NCBI RefSeq assembly: GCF_900111745.1
Contig: NZ_FOIJ01000016.1
Location: forward strand, 1-64,000
Direction of reading: 5' to 3'
DNA: 64,000 bases
Source of the DNA: Stigmatella erecta
GTDB taxonomy: Bacteria > Myxococcota > Myxococcia > Myxococcales > Myxococcaceae
Of the stretch, positions 28,505 to 36,607 are shown piece by piece. Every line of letters begins with the position of its first letter. Position 1 is the first letter of the stretch. The position numbers were made by a program, and so were the translations under genes. The notes beneath the pieces were generated by a model, which worked only from the letters and a program-made list of their open reading frames with translations, made no database searches and was not told where the DNA came from.

Positions 28505-30568
28505 TTACTCCGCGCGCGGCGTGGTGGCCTCGCACAGGTGCTCCAGGAACTCCGGCAGCAGGCCGGAGGAGATGATCCACAGCACGCCCTCGCCCAGGTC
28601 CGCCAGCGCCGCGCGCTCGGCGTACTCCACGTTGGTGCACTCCACGTAGTGGATGAAGAGGCGGCGGTTGCGCTCGCGGAACCACTCGGCCGCGCGCGTG
28701 AGCAGGCCGAACATGCCCTTCTGCGCCTCGGGCCGCGTGTCGTCGATGAGCGGGATGATGCGCACGCTGTCGAGGATCTGAAACAGGTTGAAGCCCGGGG
28801 TGGCCGTCTCGGCGATGCCGATCGCCACCGGCTTGCCGTCGATGCGGGCGACGAACGCCTCGCGCTCACGCGACAGCTGGGCGCTGTTCCACAGCGCGCG
28901 CGTGGCCTGCATGTCGAAGCGCTCGGGCACCAGGTCCAGCGCCTCGCGGAACGCCAGGGGCTTGGTCTTCTCCACGTGCTTGAAGAACACCGCCAGCTCT
29001 TCGGGCGTGGGCGTGCCCACCTCTACCCCGGCCGGGATGGGCTCCCAGGCGCGGTCCGTCTCGCCCTCCATCAGCCGGAAGTCGATGGCGGCCGACTGCC
29101 CGGTGTGCTCGTACCACGAGGCGAAGTCGAACATCGCGTAGCGCGACCAGCGCACCCGGGCCTCGAAGTACCCGAAGAACCACTTCACGTCCGGGTCGAG
29201 CTGCGCCGGCTCGTAGCCGCGCAGGTAGATGTCGCGCAGCGCCTCGCGCGCGGAGACCTTCTTGCCCTCCAGGCCGGTGGGGTGCTGGCGCGCCACCATG
29301 TGCGTCATCCAGCTGGTGCCGTAGGGCTTGGCCACCGAGATGGAGGCCTCCACCTTGGAGCCATCCAGCGGCTTGACGATGCGGAAGCCCAGCCGCGGCC
29401 GGCCCACCAGCTTGTTCTGCGTCTCGTAGAACTCGCGCTTGAAGGCGTCGAACTTCGTGGGGTCCTTGCCCGAGAGCCGGAAGTACCCGGACTTCTCGTA
29501 CATGTCCCACACCGCGTCGTTCCAGTCGCCCGCGGTGCGGGTGCGCGGGTGGATCTGCTCCTCCACCATGGCGCGCCAGGCCACGCCGTGCTCCTCGTTG
29601 ATGGGGCACACCCACATGCCGCAGCGGCGGCCCTTGGGGGTGGTGGAGATGTTGCGCACCTCGGCAAGAAGCTTCACCGGGGCGCGGTTGGGCATCTCCA
29701 CCTCCATCACCGGCACGCGCATGCCCGGGTAGAGCAGGTCCTCGCCCGGCTCGGTCATGAAGGACAGCCCCTCGTAGGAGATGTCCATCAGCGAGCGGCG
29801 CACGCTCACCTGCGGCCAGAGCGGGTGGCTGAAGGAGAGGAAGCAGTCGATGGTGATGGGGGCGCGGCGCAGCCAGCGGTGGCGGAAGCGCGTGAGCTCC
29901 ACCGGCAGCGGCATCACCCACAGCCCGCCCTCTTCGTGCGCCCGGTCCACGCGGAAGTGCAGCACCGAGCTGTAGCCGAAGGCCTCCATCGTGAAGGGGC
30001 GCCTGGGCACCGGCACCTCGGCCGCCCAGCCGATGGTCCCGTCGTACTTGTCGAACAGCGCCGCGCGGACCTCCACGCGGGTGCCGTCCTCCAGCCGCGC
30101 CACGCCGCGGGTGCTGCGCGCCGCCAGCGCCTCGCTGATGCGGAGGATCCGGTCCTCGCGGGTGATGACTTCCTTCCACACCGGGCGGGCCTCGGGCACC
30201 ACCAGGTGGCCGCTCTCGCGCAGCACCTCCAGCGCGGAGACGATCTGCCGGCCCGTGTCCAGCGGGGGCGCCACGAAGCGCAGGCTCAGCTCGGGCGACA
30301 TCTCCGGCCCGCCCATGGACACGTCCATCACCTCGGCCTGCAGCGACGGGGTGCAGCGGTTGCCCAGCCCCAGCACCACGGAGGCCGCCTGGCCCGGGCG
30401 CAGGGAGGTGCACGAGGCCATGTGCAGCGTCAGGTGCTCCAGCGACAGCTGCACCAACCGGCCCTCGGAGCCCTGCTCATCGCCGAAGGAGGCGACCGCC
30501 GACAGCGCCGTGCCCATCCGGTAGCCCAGAATTGACTCTCGGGTCGACATCCGGTTGTCCGACTGCAT
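28505..30568 (-). CDS. PilZ protein with GNAT-like C-terminal region
   Basis: ATG 30568 (MQSDNRMSTRESILGYRMG) is preferred, with GGAGCTCC upstream; ATG 30550 is an alternative. In the 687 residues, an N-terminal PilZ-like unit has a degenerate LQAEVMDVSMGG. A better PilZ domain spans about 245-360, with RRAPITIDCFLSF and VRRSLMDISYEGLSF supplying the R-x-x-x-R and D-x-S-x-x-G c-di-GMP-binding pattern. The C-terminal ~250 residues (EAFVARIDGKPVAIGIAETA, MFGLLTRAAEWFRERNRRL) look like a GNAT acyltransferase fold. A c-di-GMP-controlled transferase is plausible. No signal peptide is seen. It is divergent from a PEGA kinase. Confidence 0.8.
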   Translation of the reverse strand: MQSDNRMSTRESILGYRMGTALSAVASFGDEQGSEGRLVQLSLEHLTLHMASCTSLRPGQAASVVLGLGNRCTPSLQAEVMDVSMGGPEMSPELSLRFVAPPLDTGRQIVSALEVLRESGHLVVPEARPVWKEVITREDRILRISEALAARSTRGVARLEDGTRVEVRAALFDKYDGTIGWAAEVPVPRRPFTMEAFGYSSVLHFRVDRAHEEGGLWVMPLPVELTRFRHRWLRRAPITIDCFLSFSHPLWPQVSVRRSLMDISYEGLSFMTEPGEDLLYPGMRVPVMEVEMPNRAPVKLLAEVRNISTTPKGRRCGMWVCPINEEHGVAWRAMVEEQIHPRTRTAGDWNDAVWDMYEKSGYFRLSGKDPTKFDAFKREFYETQNKLVGRPRLGFRIVKPLDGSKVEASISVAKPYGTSWMTHMVARQHPTGLEGKKVSAREALRDIYLRGYEPAQLDPDVKWFFGYFEARVRWSRYAMFDFASWYEHTGQSAAIDFRLMEGETDRAWEPIPAGVEVGTPTPEELAVFFKHVEKTKPLAFREALDLVPERFDMQATRALWNSAQLSREREAFVARIDGKPVAIGIAETATPGFNLFQILDSVRIIPLIDDTRPEAQKGMFGLLTRAAEWFRERNRRLFIHYVECTNVEYAERAALADLGEGVLWIISSGLLPEFLEHLCEATTPRAE

Positions 30569-31057
30569 GGGAGCTCCGTCGCCGGGTGAATTGGCTTTTT
30601 CGTTATAGCAGAACAATTTCATAACACGGTTCTGCGGTATTCCCCTAAGGGAATTTTTTTCCCTATCAGGGTTAGCAGCTTTTATGCGGGGCGCATCTGC
30701 CTCGGACCCCAGGGCAAGGTCCACTGCTTTTTGGGTGTGCGGAACTCCGCAGAATGTCCGGAAGCCGATCGTCCTCTAGGGGGGTTGAACTGTCCACTGC
30801 TGGGCCCTGAGGGCTGCTTCCTCCCTTGCTCGCCCCCCCCGGTGCCAGCGCGGTTGCAGCCTGTTCCTGGAATTCTGGTTTATTGCCCGGGGCTTGTCCA
30901 TCCCCCGGAAAATCCATGGTTTACGGATTCAACACGTTCAGATCCTATTGAAGAAGACCGCCCGAGGTGGATCTGCCCTGGGGGGAGGGGCGGGTGTTCG
31001 CCGCACCGCGTCCCATCGAATTGGGCGCCTCTTGCGGTATACACTCCACTTCCTCAC
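30569..31057. other. 489-bp divergent region between the PilZ gene and a kinase gene
   Basis: No convincing gene is seen. The part next to the PilZ gene is A/T-rich (CGTTATAGCAGAACAATTTC), the likely promoter side for that gene. It contains the hairpin described at 30640-30660. The middle is GC-rich with no clear structure. The kinase start at 31058 has only a weak ribosome-binding sequence. Confidence 0.5.
30640..30660 (+). terminator. Hairpin TTCCC-CTAA-GGGAA followed by seven T
   Basis: TTCCC (30640-30644) pairs with GGGAA (30649-30653) over a CTAA loop and is followed directly by TTTTTTT (30654-30660). This is an intrinsic-terminator layout for forward-strand transcription, although no forward gene precedes it. 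The dyad can be extended by one A/T pair (ATTCCC...GGGAAT), so it may instead be an operator for the reverse-strand PilZ gene. Confidence 0.4.
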
Positions 31058-33454
31058 ATGGGCGGTTCCACGCTGCAGCTCACGACGGACGCGTTCAGCG
31101 GCCGGAAGCTGGGCAAATACGAGGTGCTCTGCCGCCTGTCCACGGGCGGAATGGCGGAGATTTTCCTCGCGTCGCAGCGGGGCCTGGCCGGGTTCCGCAA
31201 GCTCGTGGTGCTCAAGCAGATCCTCCCGGACATCCGGGGCGAGGAGGAGTTCGTCCGGATGTTCCTGGACGAGGCGAAGGTGACGGCGGCCTTCAACCAC
31301 CCGCACATCGCCCAGGTGTTCGATCTGGACATCGCCGAGGGCGAGCTGTTCCTGGCCATGGAGTTCGTGCCGGGCGCCACGCTGGTGGAGGTGGCCAAGG
31401 CGTGCCGGCTCGCGGGCGAGCCCATCCCCATGGGCCTGTCCCTGGCCGCGGCGCGCGACACGGCGCTGGCGCTGCACTACGCGCACACCTTCACGGACCC
31501 GCTGGGCCGGCCCTCGCCCGTCATCCACCGGGACGTGGCCGAGAAGAACATCATGGTGACGTACGAGGGCGTCACCAAGCTCCTGGACTTCGGCATCGCC
31601 AAGAACCTGGCGCGGGGGGGCCGCACCCAGGTGGGCATGGTGAAGGGCACCAGCGGCTACATGTCCCCGGAGCAGCTGCTCGGCGAGCCGCTCGACTCGC
31701 GCACGGACCTGTTCAGCCTGGGCGTGGTGCTGCACGAGTGCCTCACCGGCCTGCGCCTGTTCCACGCGAAGACGCCCGAGGCGGGCGCCGGCGCGGTGCT
31801 GCACGGCCAGGTGCCGCCCCCCTCGCGCGGCAACAGGGCGGTGCCCCCGGAGCTGGACGCCATCGTCCTCAAGGCGCTCGCGCGCAAGCGCGAGGACCGG
31901 TACGCCACCTCGCTGGAGTTCGCGCGCGCGCTGGAGCGGGCCGTGGGCCCCCTCATCTGGCACCCGGAGCAGAACGGCGAGCTGATGCAGCGGCTGTTCG
32001 CCGACCGGCGCGAGCAGACCCGGCAGCTCCTGATGTCCGGGCAGGACCTGAGTGGCGACACCACCGGCGAGGTGCGCCTGTCGCAGATCTTCGCCCTGCC
32101 CGCGCCCCCCGAGCCGCAGGCCCCCTCGGGTCTGCCGCAGATCACCCCCGCCCTGCCCAACCCGCCGCCCCGGATGACCTCCGCCTCGGCGCTCACCGTG
32201 CCCTCCGCCGTCCTGCCCTCCCCTTCCGAGGAGACGCAGATCGCCTCCAAGCCGCAGGCCCCGGAGCCCCCCCCCCGCCCACCCGCCGGGCCGCGCAGGT
32301 CCACGAGCAGCACGCCCCCGCCGGGCGTGCCTTCGGAGCCTCCCCGCCGGCGCACGAACAGCGCGCTCCCGCCGGCAACGCCCAGGCGCCCCGCCCCCGC
32401 GGAGCCCGCCTCCCCGGAGCCCTCCGCCCGCCCACAGGTTCCCGACGAGGGCACCCGCAAGGGGCCTCCCGCCCGGCCCCGCTCGGCCTCCAGCGAGCGG
32501 ATTGCCCGCACGACGGGCACCTTCCAGGCCCGGCCCTCCCAGTCCCGCCCCCCACCCACCCCGGCCCCTGTCCCCACCCCGGCCCCCGTCCCGGCCCCGC
32601 CCGAGGATGAGGACGCGTCCGGGGACTTCATCACCCGCCCCTACCAGGTGCTCCCGCTGGCCGGGGACGAGGAGCCGGCCGATACCAACGAGACGCCCCT
32701 GCCCGAGGGCGAGCTCGCCGGCGAGGATGAGACGAACATCATCACCGGCTCGTACGGGGGGCCCGGCACGAAGCCCAGGCGCCGCGGGCTGCTCTTCGCG
32801 GGCGTGGCCGCGCTCCTGGCGATGGGCGGTGGCATCGCCGCGGCGGTGATGCTCGGGTGGGACGTGCGCTCGGTGGAGACCCTCTGGGCGGAGGAGGAGG
32901 CGCCGCCGCGGGGCCTGCTGGAGCCCCTGCCCACGGCCAAGCCCGCCCCGGCCGCCCCCCCACCCGCCCCCAGTGCCCCTCCCGCGCCGGCGCCCGAGGC
33001 GGTGGCCGAGGCCGCACCGCCCGTCGCGGCCCCTCCCGGCGCCGCCCTGGCCGAGCCTCCTCTGGCCGAGCCCGCAGCTCCAGCCGAGCCCTCCCCGGAC
33101 AGCGCGCCCGAGGGCAGCGCCCCCGAGGCCGCCCCCGAGCCCCTCGAGCCGCCCACGCTGGAGCCGCAGCGCCCCGCCAAGCGGGCCCGCAAGGACGCGA
33201 AGCCCTCCGCGCCTTCCCCCGCCCCCTCCGCGGGCCTGGGCTCGCTCACCCTCGTCACCGAGCCCTACGCCAAGGTCTACCTGGGCAAGCGTTTCCTGGG
33301 GGAGACGCCCTTCTTCAACCTGGACTTCCCGCCCGGCCGGCACGCCCTGCGGCTCGTCCACCCCAACGGCAAGAACCTTCGGCTCGCGGTGGAGGTGAAG
33401 AGCGGGGAGAACAGCTCGGTCCGCGTTCCCCTGGAGCAGCTCGCCCCGGAGTAG
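31058..33454 (+). CDS. Ser/Thr protein kinase with C-terminal PEGA domain
   Basis: ATG 31058 starts MGGSTLQLTTDAFSGRKLGK, 798 residues. The kinase domain (about 20-300) has the Gly-rich loop LSTGGMAEIF, Lys ~53 (LVVLKQIL), HRD Asp ~159 in VIHRDVAEKNIMV, DFG Asp ~177 (LLDFGIAK) and SGYMSPEQLLGEPLDSRTDL. A long Pro/Ala-rich region follows, one membrane span at about 577-597 (GLLFAGVAALLAMGGGIAAA), another Pro/Ala-rich stretch and a PEGA domain at about 727-795 (GSLTLVTEPYAKVYLGKRFL, then GETPFFNLDFPPGRH). Catalytic residues are intact. The PEGA domain is probably outside the membrane, where it may bind the envelope. Confidence 0.93.
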   Translation: MGGSTLQLTTDAFSGRKLGKYEVLCRLSTGGMAEIFLASQRGLAGFRKLVVLKQILPDIRGEEEFVRMFLDEAKVTAAFNHPHIAQVFDLDIAEGELFLAMEFVPGATLVEVAKACRLAGEPIPMGLSLAAARDTALALHYAHTFTDPLGRPSPVIHRDVAEKNIMVTYEGVTKLLDFGIAKNLARGGRTQVGMVKGTSGYMSPEQLLGEPLDSRTDLFSLGVVLHECLTGLRLFHAKTPEAGAGAVLHGQVPPPSRGNRAVPPELDAIVLKALARKREDRYATSLEFARALERAVGPLIWHPEQNGELMQRLFADRREQTRQLLMSGQDLSGDTTGEVRLSQIFALPAPPEPQAPSGLPQITPALPNPPPRMTSASALTVPSAVLPSPSEETQIASKPQAPEPPPRPPAGPRRSTSSTPPPGVPSEPPRRRTNSALPPATPRRPAPAEPASPEPSARPQVPDEGTRKGPPARPRSASSERIARTTGTFQARPSQSRPPPTPAPVPTPAPVPAPPEDEDASGDFITRPYQVLPLAGDEEPADTNETPLPEGELAGEDETNIITGSYGGPGTKPRRRGLLFAGVAALLAMGGGIAAAVMLGWDVRSVETLWAEEEAPPRGLLEPLPTAKPAPAAPPPAPSAPPAPAPEAVAEAAPPVAAPPGAALAEPPLAEPAAPAEPSPDSAPEGSAPEAAPEPLEPPTLEPQRPAKRARKDAKPSAPSPAPSAGLGSLTLVTEPYAKVYLGKRFLGETPFFNLDFPPGRHALRLVHPNGKNLRLAVEVKSGENSSVRVPLEQLAPE

Positions 33455-33544
33455 GCCCGGGCAAGGCAATGGCTCCGCCGTCCGGGCGTACGCATGGAGG
33501 AAGGGGCCCGTGGAAGGCCCCGTTCCCGCCTGGAGCCCTCCGCC

Positions 33545-34231
33545 ATGAAGACCCTGCGTGTTGCCGCCACCCTCCCCGCCCTCCTGCTGTCCTTCAGCGC
33601 CCTCGCCGAGGAGCAGACGCGCCAGACCGGGGACTTCCAGGGCATCTCGGTGGGCGGCGGCCTCAAGGCCCGCGTCACCGTGGGCCCCACGTCCGTGCGC
33701 CTCTCCGGCGACCCCCAGGCCCTGGAGCATGTCCAGACCGAGGTGGAGGACGGCACGCTCGTGGTGCGCTCGAAGCGGGGCCCCTGGAAGGGCTCCTCCC
33801 GCATCACCCTCACCATCTCCAGCCCTCAGATGACACGCGTGGAGGCCACCGGCGGCGCCGCGGTGGAGGCCGAGGCCACCGCCACACCCACCTTCACCAT
33901 CGAGTCCAGCGGCGGCAGCACCGTGTCCGTGAGCGGCCTGGACTCCGCGCGCGTCGAGGTGGACGCCAGCGGTGGAACCAACGTGACACTCAAGGGGCGC
34001 GCGGACCTGCTCGCCGCGGAGGCCAGCGGCGGCTGTCAGGTCTACGGCGAGGCGCTGAGCCTCAAGGCGCTCGAGGCCGAGGCCAGCGGCGGCTCCGAGG
34101 TACGTGCCAATCCCACCGAGCGCGTCACGGCCGAGGCCAGCGGCGGCTCCACGGTCCAGGTTGACTCACAGCCCGCTCAGCGGCATGTCTCCACCTCCGG
34201 TGGCTCGAAGGTGCGCTTCCCCCGTCCGTGA
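33545..34231 (+). CDS. Secreted DUF2807 (head GIN domain) beta-helix protein
   Basis: ATG 33545 gives a signal peptide (MKTLRVAATLPALLLSFSAL) and 228 residues. The mature part starts with TGDFQGISVGGGLKARVTVG and then repeats a short unit, (D/E)ASGG(S/T/C)-x-V, five times between about 120 and 215 (for example AEASGGSEVRA, AEASGGSTVQV). This is the right-handed beta-helix of DUF2807. It has no known enzymatic role and is probably a secreted or surface protein. It lies 90 bp after the kinase gene on the same strand. Confidence 0.88.
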   Translation: MKTLRVAATLPALLLSFSALAEEQTRQTGDFQGISVGGGLKARVTVGPTSVRLSGDPQALEHVQTEVEDGTLVVRSKRGPWKGSSRITLTISSPQMTRVEATGGAAVEAEATATPTFTIESSGGSTVSVSGLDSARVEVDASGGTNVTLKGRADLLAAEASGGCQVYGEALSLKALEAEASGGSEVRANPTERVTAEASGGSTVQVDSQPAQRHVSTSGGSKVRFPRP

Positions 34232-34299
34232 CGGTGTCCCGGGGACGCTGGCGCCCACCCCCACCTACCTGCGCGGAGTCGGAGGCAGATGGTAGGGAT

Positions 34300-34350
34300 G
34301 TGAAAATTTCACGCCCCTATTGAAATCTGATCCGGGTTGTCGTCGATAAT
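34300..34350 (+). promoter_or_regulatory. Palindrome and sigma-70-like promoter for the oxidase-fusion gene
   Basis: GTGAAAATTTCAC (34300-34312) is a perfect palindrome with one central base. Next comes TTGAAA (34320-34325) as a -35 candidate and GATAAT (34345-34350) as a -10 candidate. The spacing is 19 bp, longer than ideal. The stretch is strikingly A/T-rich for this genome. Start ATG 34394 follows with CAGGAG upstream. The palindrome is well placed to act as an operator. Confidence 0.45.
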
Positions 34351-34393
34351 GGGGAACCCGTTGCCCCACTCGCCGTTTACCCAGGAGTCCTCC

Positions 34394-35722
34394 ATGACCT
34401 CTTCCTCGCCGTCGAAGTCCTCCCCGCTCTGGCAGACCCGGGCGCGGCCCCAGGTGGTGACGCACAAGGCCACCGAGAAGCTGGACGTCGTCATCGAGCG
34501 CGTCCCGCAGGCGCAGCCCTCGCTGCTCGCGGCGCTGGCCTCCTCACCGGCCGCGGAGTTCCTGGCGCCCGAGGGCCTGGAGAACACGCTGGGCCAGGAC
34601 GTGGCGGTGGTGGACCGCGCCTCGGGCCGCACGGTGGCCTTCGCCAGCGTGCTCGCCGCGGAGGGCACGGACTTCCAGAAGCGCACGCGCCTGGCCGACA
34701 GCGCCCTGCAGCGCGCCGCCTACTTCACCCGCGTGCACCTGGCGCCGGATGCGCCGGCCGGCACGCAGGCGGTCCTCATGTACGCCGCGCTCCGCGCCGC
34801 GCGCGCCTGGGGCCGCGATGTGGCCGCCTTCCTGATGGCGGACGATGACACCCCCACCTCGCGCCGCTATGGGCTCATCAACCTCTCCAACGTGGCGCGC
34901 GTGGACGTGCCGGGCAAGGGCGCCTTCCGCGCCAAGTCGCAGCGGCTGGACCTTCTTCTGCACCAGACCTCCGAGGAGGCCGCCCAGGCCGGCCAGCCCC
35001 TGGCGCCCTCGTTCCTCGTGCACGAGATTCTGGACACCCTGCAGCACCAGCTCTTCACCCCGGTGACGCAGGCGCGCTTCTTCACCGCGGTGGAGGCGGG
35101 CACCCTCACGCGCGAGCAATACATCTACTCGCTCACCCAGCTGCACCTGTTCGTGCGTTTCACCACGCGGCTGCTGGGCCGGTGCGTGGGCTACTCGCCC
35201 ACCACGGAGCTGCGCACGCACTTCATCAGCCACCTCACCGGCGAGGTGAACCATGAAATCATCATCGAGCGCGACCTGGAGCACCTGGGCGAGAACCCCT
35301 CGTACGTGAAGGAGATTGCCCAGCCCAACGTGCCCACGCGCGAGTTCATGGCCTCGCAGGAGAGCGCCATCGGCTTCTACCAGGACCCGCTCTTGCTGCT
35401 CGTGGCGCCCCTGGCCGCCGAGGGCGTCACCGGGCACCTGGCCCCCGGCTTCATGGAGAAGCTCAACGCGTGCGTCGCCTCGTGGGGGGTGAAGGACCCA
35501 CAAAAGGCCACCCGCTTCCTCAGCTCGCACATCGAGTATGACGGCGGCGAGGACGGGCACTGGCAGGGCAACCTGGACCTGCTGTCCAAGCACCTTCACA
35601 ACGAGACGTTGCTGCGCCGCTTCCTGACGCTCTTGCGCGTGGCGGCCGAGGGCACGCTGCGCCAGTGGGACAGCTACGTGGGCGATGTGGAGTTGTGGAC
35701 GGCTCGCCCGCAGGCCCAGTAA
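34394..35722 (+). CDS. Acyltransferase-like / heme-oxygenase-like diiron oxidase fusion
   Basis: ATG 34394 (MTSSSPSKSSPLWQTRARPQ) follows CAGGAGTCC. The N-terminal ~200 of 442 residues resemble GNAT-fold N-acyl-amino-acid or autoinducer-type synthases (DVAVVDRASGRTVAFASVLA, YFTRVHLAPDAPAGTQAVLM). The C-terminal half (EILDTLQHQLFTPVTQARFF) is an all-helical, heme-oxygenase-like domain. It has E284-x2-H287 in LTGEVNHEII and H379-x3-D383-x5-H389 in SHIEYDGGEDGHW, a ligand layout like the UndA/CADD diiron oxidases. A two-step enzyme (acylation then oxidative chemistry) is inferred. The first gene of a possible biosynthetic set. Confidence 0.65.
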   Translation: MTSSSPSKSSPLWQTRARPQVVTHKATEKLDVVIERVPQAQPSLLAALASSPAAEFLAPEGLENTLGQDVAVVDRASGRTVAFASVLAAEGTDFQKRTRLADSALQRAAYFTRVHLAPDAPAGTQAVLMYAALRAARAWGRDVAAFLMADDDTPTSRRYGLINLSNVARVDVPGKGAFRAKSQRLDLLLHQTSEEAAQAGQPLAPSFLVHEILDTLQHQLFTPVTQARFFTAVEAGTLTREQYIYSLTQLHLFVRFTTRLLGRCVGYSPTTELRTHFISHLTGEVNHEIIIERDLEHLGENPSYVKEIAQPNVPTREFMASQESAIGFYQDPLLLLVAPLAAEGVTGHLAPGFMEKLNACVASWGVKDPQKATRFLSSHIEYDGGEDGHWQGNLDLLSKHLHNETLLRRFLTLLRVAAEGTLRQWDSYVGDVELWTARPQAQ

Positions 35723-35803
35723 GCATCGCAACGCTGTAGCACCGGGATTCCAGGAGGGTGGGGAGTTTCCTTTCCACCTTCCCTCGCTTTGGTGCAGGAT
35801 AAC

Positions 35804-35818
35804 GCCCTCGAAGAGGGC
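35804..35818 (+). terminator. GC-rich hairpin between two genes of the possible locus
   Basis: GCCCTC (35804-35809) and GAGGGC (35813-35818) form a perfect stem with a GAA loop. Only TT follows, so termination strength is uncertain. It lies 71 bp before the start of the next gene, in a 166-bp gap. Confidence 0.3.
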
Positions 35819-35888
35819 TTGCCTTCTACCGCCCGTACCCTCTCCGGCGGCCCCAGGCCCTCGTTACTCGTCGAGGAGTGAGGGCGTT

Positions 35889-36329
35889 GTGACGACTGCA
35901 TTCAAAGCCGATGTGATTGACCGGATCTTCTTTGCCCGGTACCCCCAACCGCCGTCCAAGGACACCATCGCGGCGGTGCTCGCGCTCGTGGCGGCCGCCC
36001 AGCAGCGGATGGGCCAGCCGCTCATCTACGTCGGCTCCATCGACTCCAAGTCGAAGGTCCCCAACGCCGAGGAGCGCAACAACCTCAACACCCTGCTGGC
36101 CGACCTGCGCCCGTACTGCGAGGCCATCAACCTCATCATCGAAGGCTCGGAGCTGCAGAACAGCCTCCAGCGCGTCGTCATCTCGGGGATGATTATCTTC
36201 ACGCGCACCTACGACAACTTCGCGGTGCACAAGAGCATCGACGGCGTCACGGCGGACCTGGCCGAGCGGCTCAAGAAGGATGTGAGCCCGCTCATCAAGC
36301 TGGCCCGCGACCGTGGCCTGGTGATGTAG
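35889..36329 (+). CDS. Small cytoplasmic protein, paralogue of the 38284-38727 product
   Basis: GTG 35889 lies behind GAGGAGTGAGGG and gives VTTAFKADVIDRIFFARYPQ, 146 residues. The core, GQPLIYVGSIDSKSKVPNAE then LIIEGSELQNSLQRVVISGM, recurs almost intact in the paralogue at 38284-38727. The alternating strand-helix pattern with a central 'LIIEG' strand recalls STAS-like folds, but I cannot assign a named family. The two paralogues flank an FAD hydroxylase gene, so a regulatory or accessory role for that enzyme is a guess from context. Confidence 0.75.
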   Translation: MTTAFKADVIDRIFFARYPQPPSKDTIAAVLALVAAAQQRMGQPLIYVGSIDSKSKVPNAEERNNLNTLLADLRPYCEAINLIIEGSELQNSLQRVVISGMIIFTRTYDNFAVHKSIDGVTADLAERLKKDVSPLIKLARDRGLVM

Positions 36330-36607
36330 CCGCCAGGCGCACCCTCTGCCCCGTTGAGCGTCCTGAAACGCCCACCGGGGGCCCCCTCCCGCAGCCGCAG
36401 TTCCCCGCTTCCCGGGGCCTTTACGGCCAAGGTCCCCGCCGCCCCCCGCCTTGCCCGCGTGCACCGGAAGGGTGCCAGGCGAGCCATCTCCCGGAAGACT
36501 CCCGCTCAAGGGAGCCGGGGGCGAGGGGCGAAGAATTCTGGACATCCGTTTAGACTTCCGCGTCAGTCCTTGCCCCCGCGGCGGGACGCCCTCTTCCCGG
36601 AGATGTG

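Noticed and set aside
28538-30535. Forward frame of 665 codons opposite the PilZ gene
   Set aside because: Same type of shadow; the reverse strand encodes the recognisable PilZ protein.
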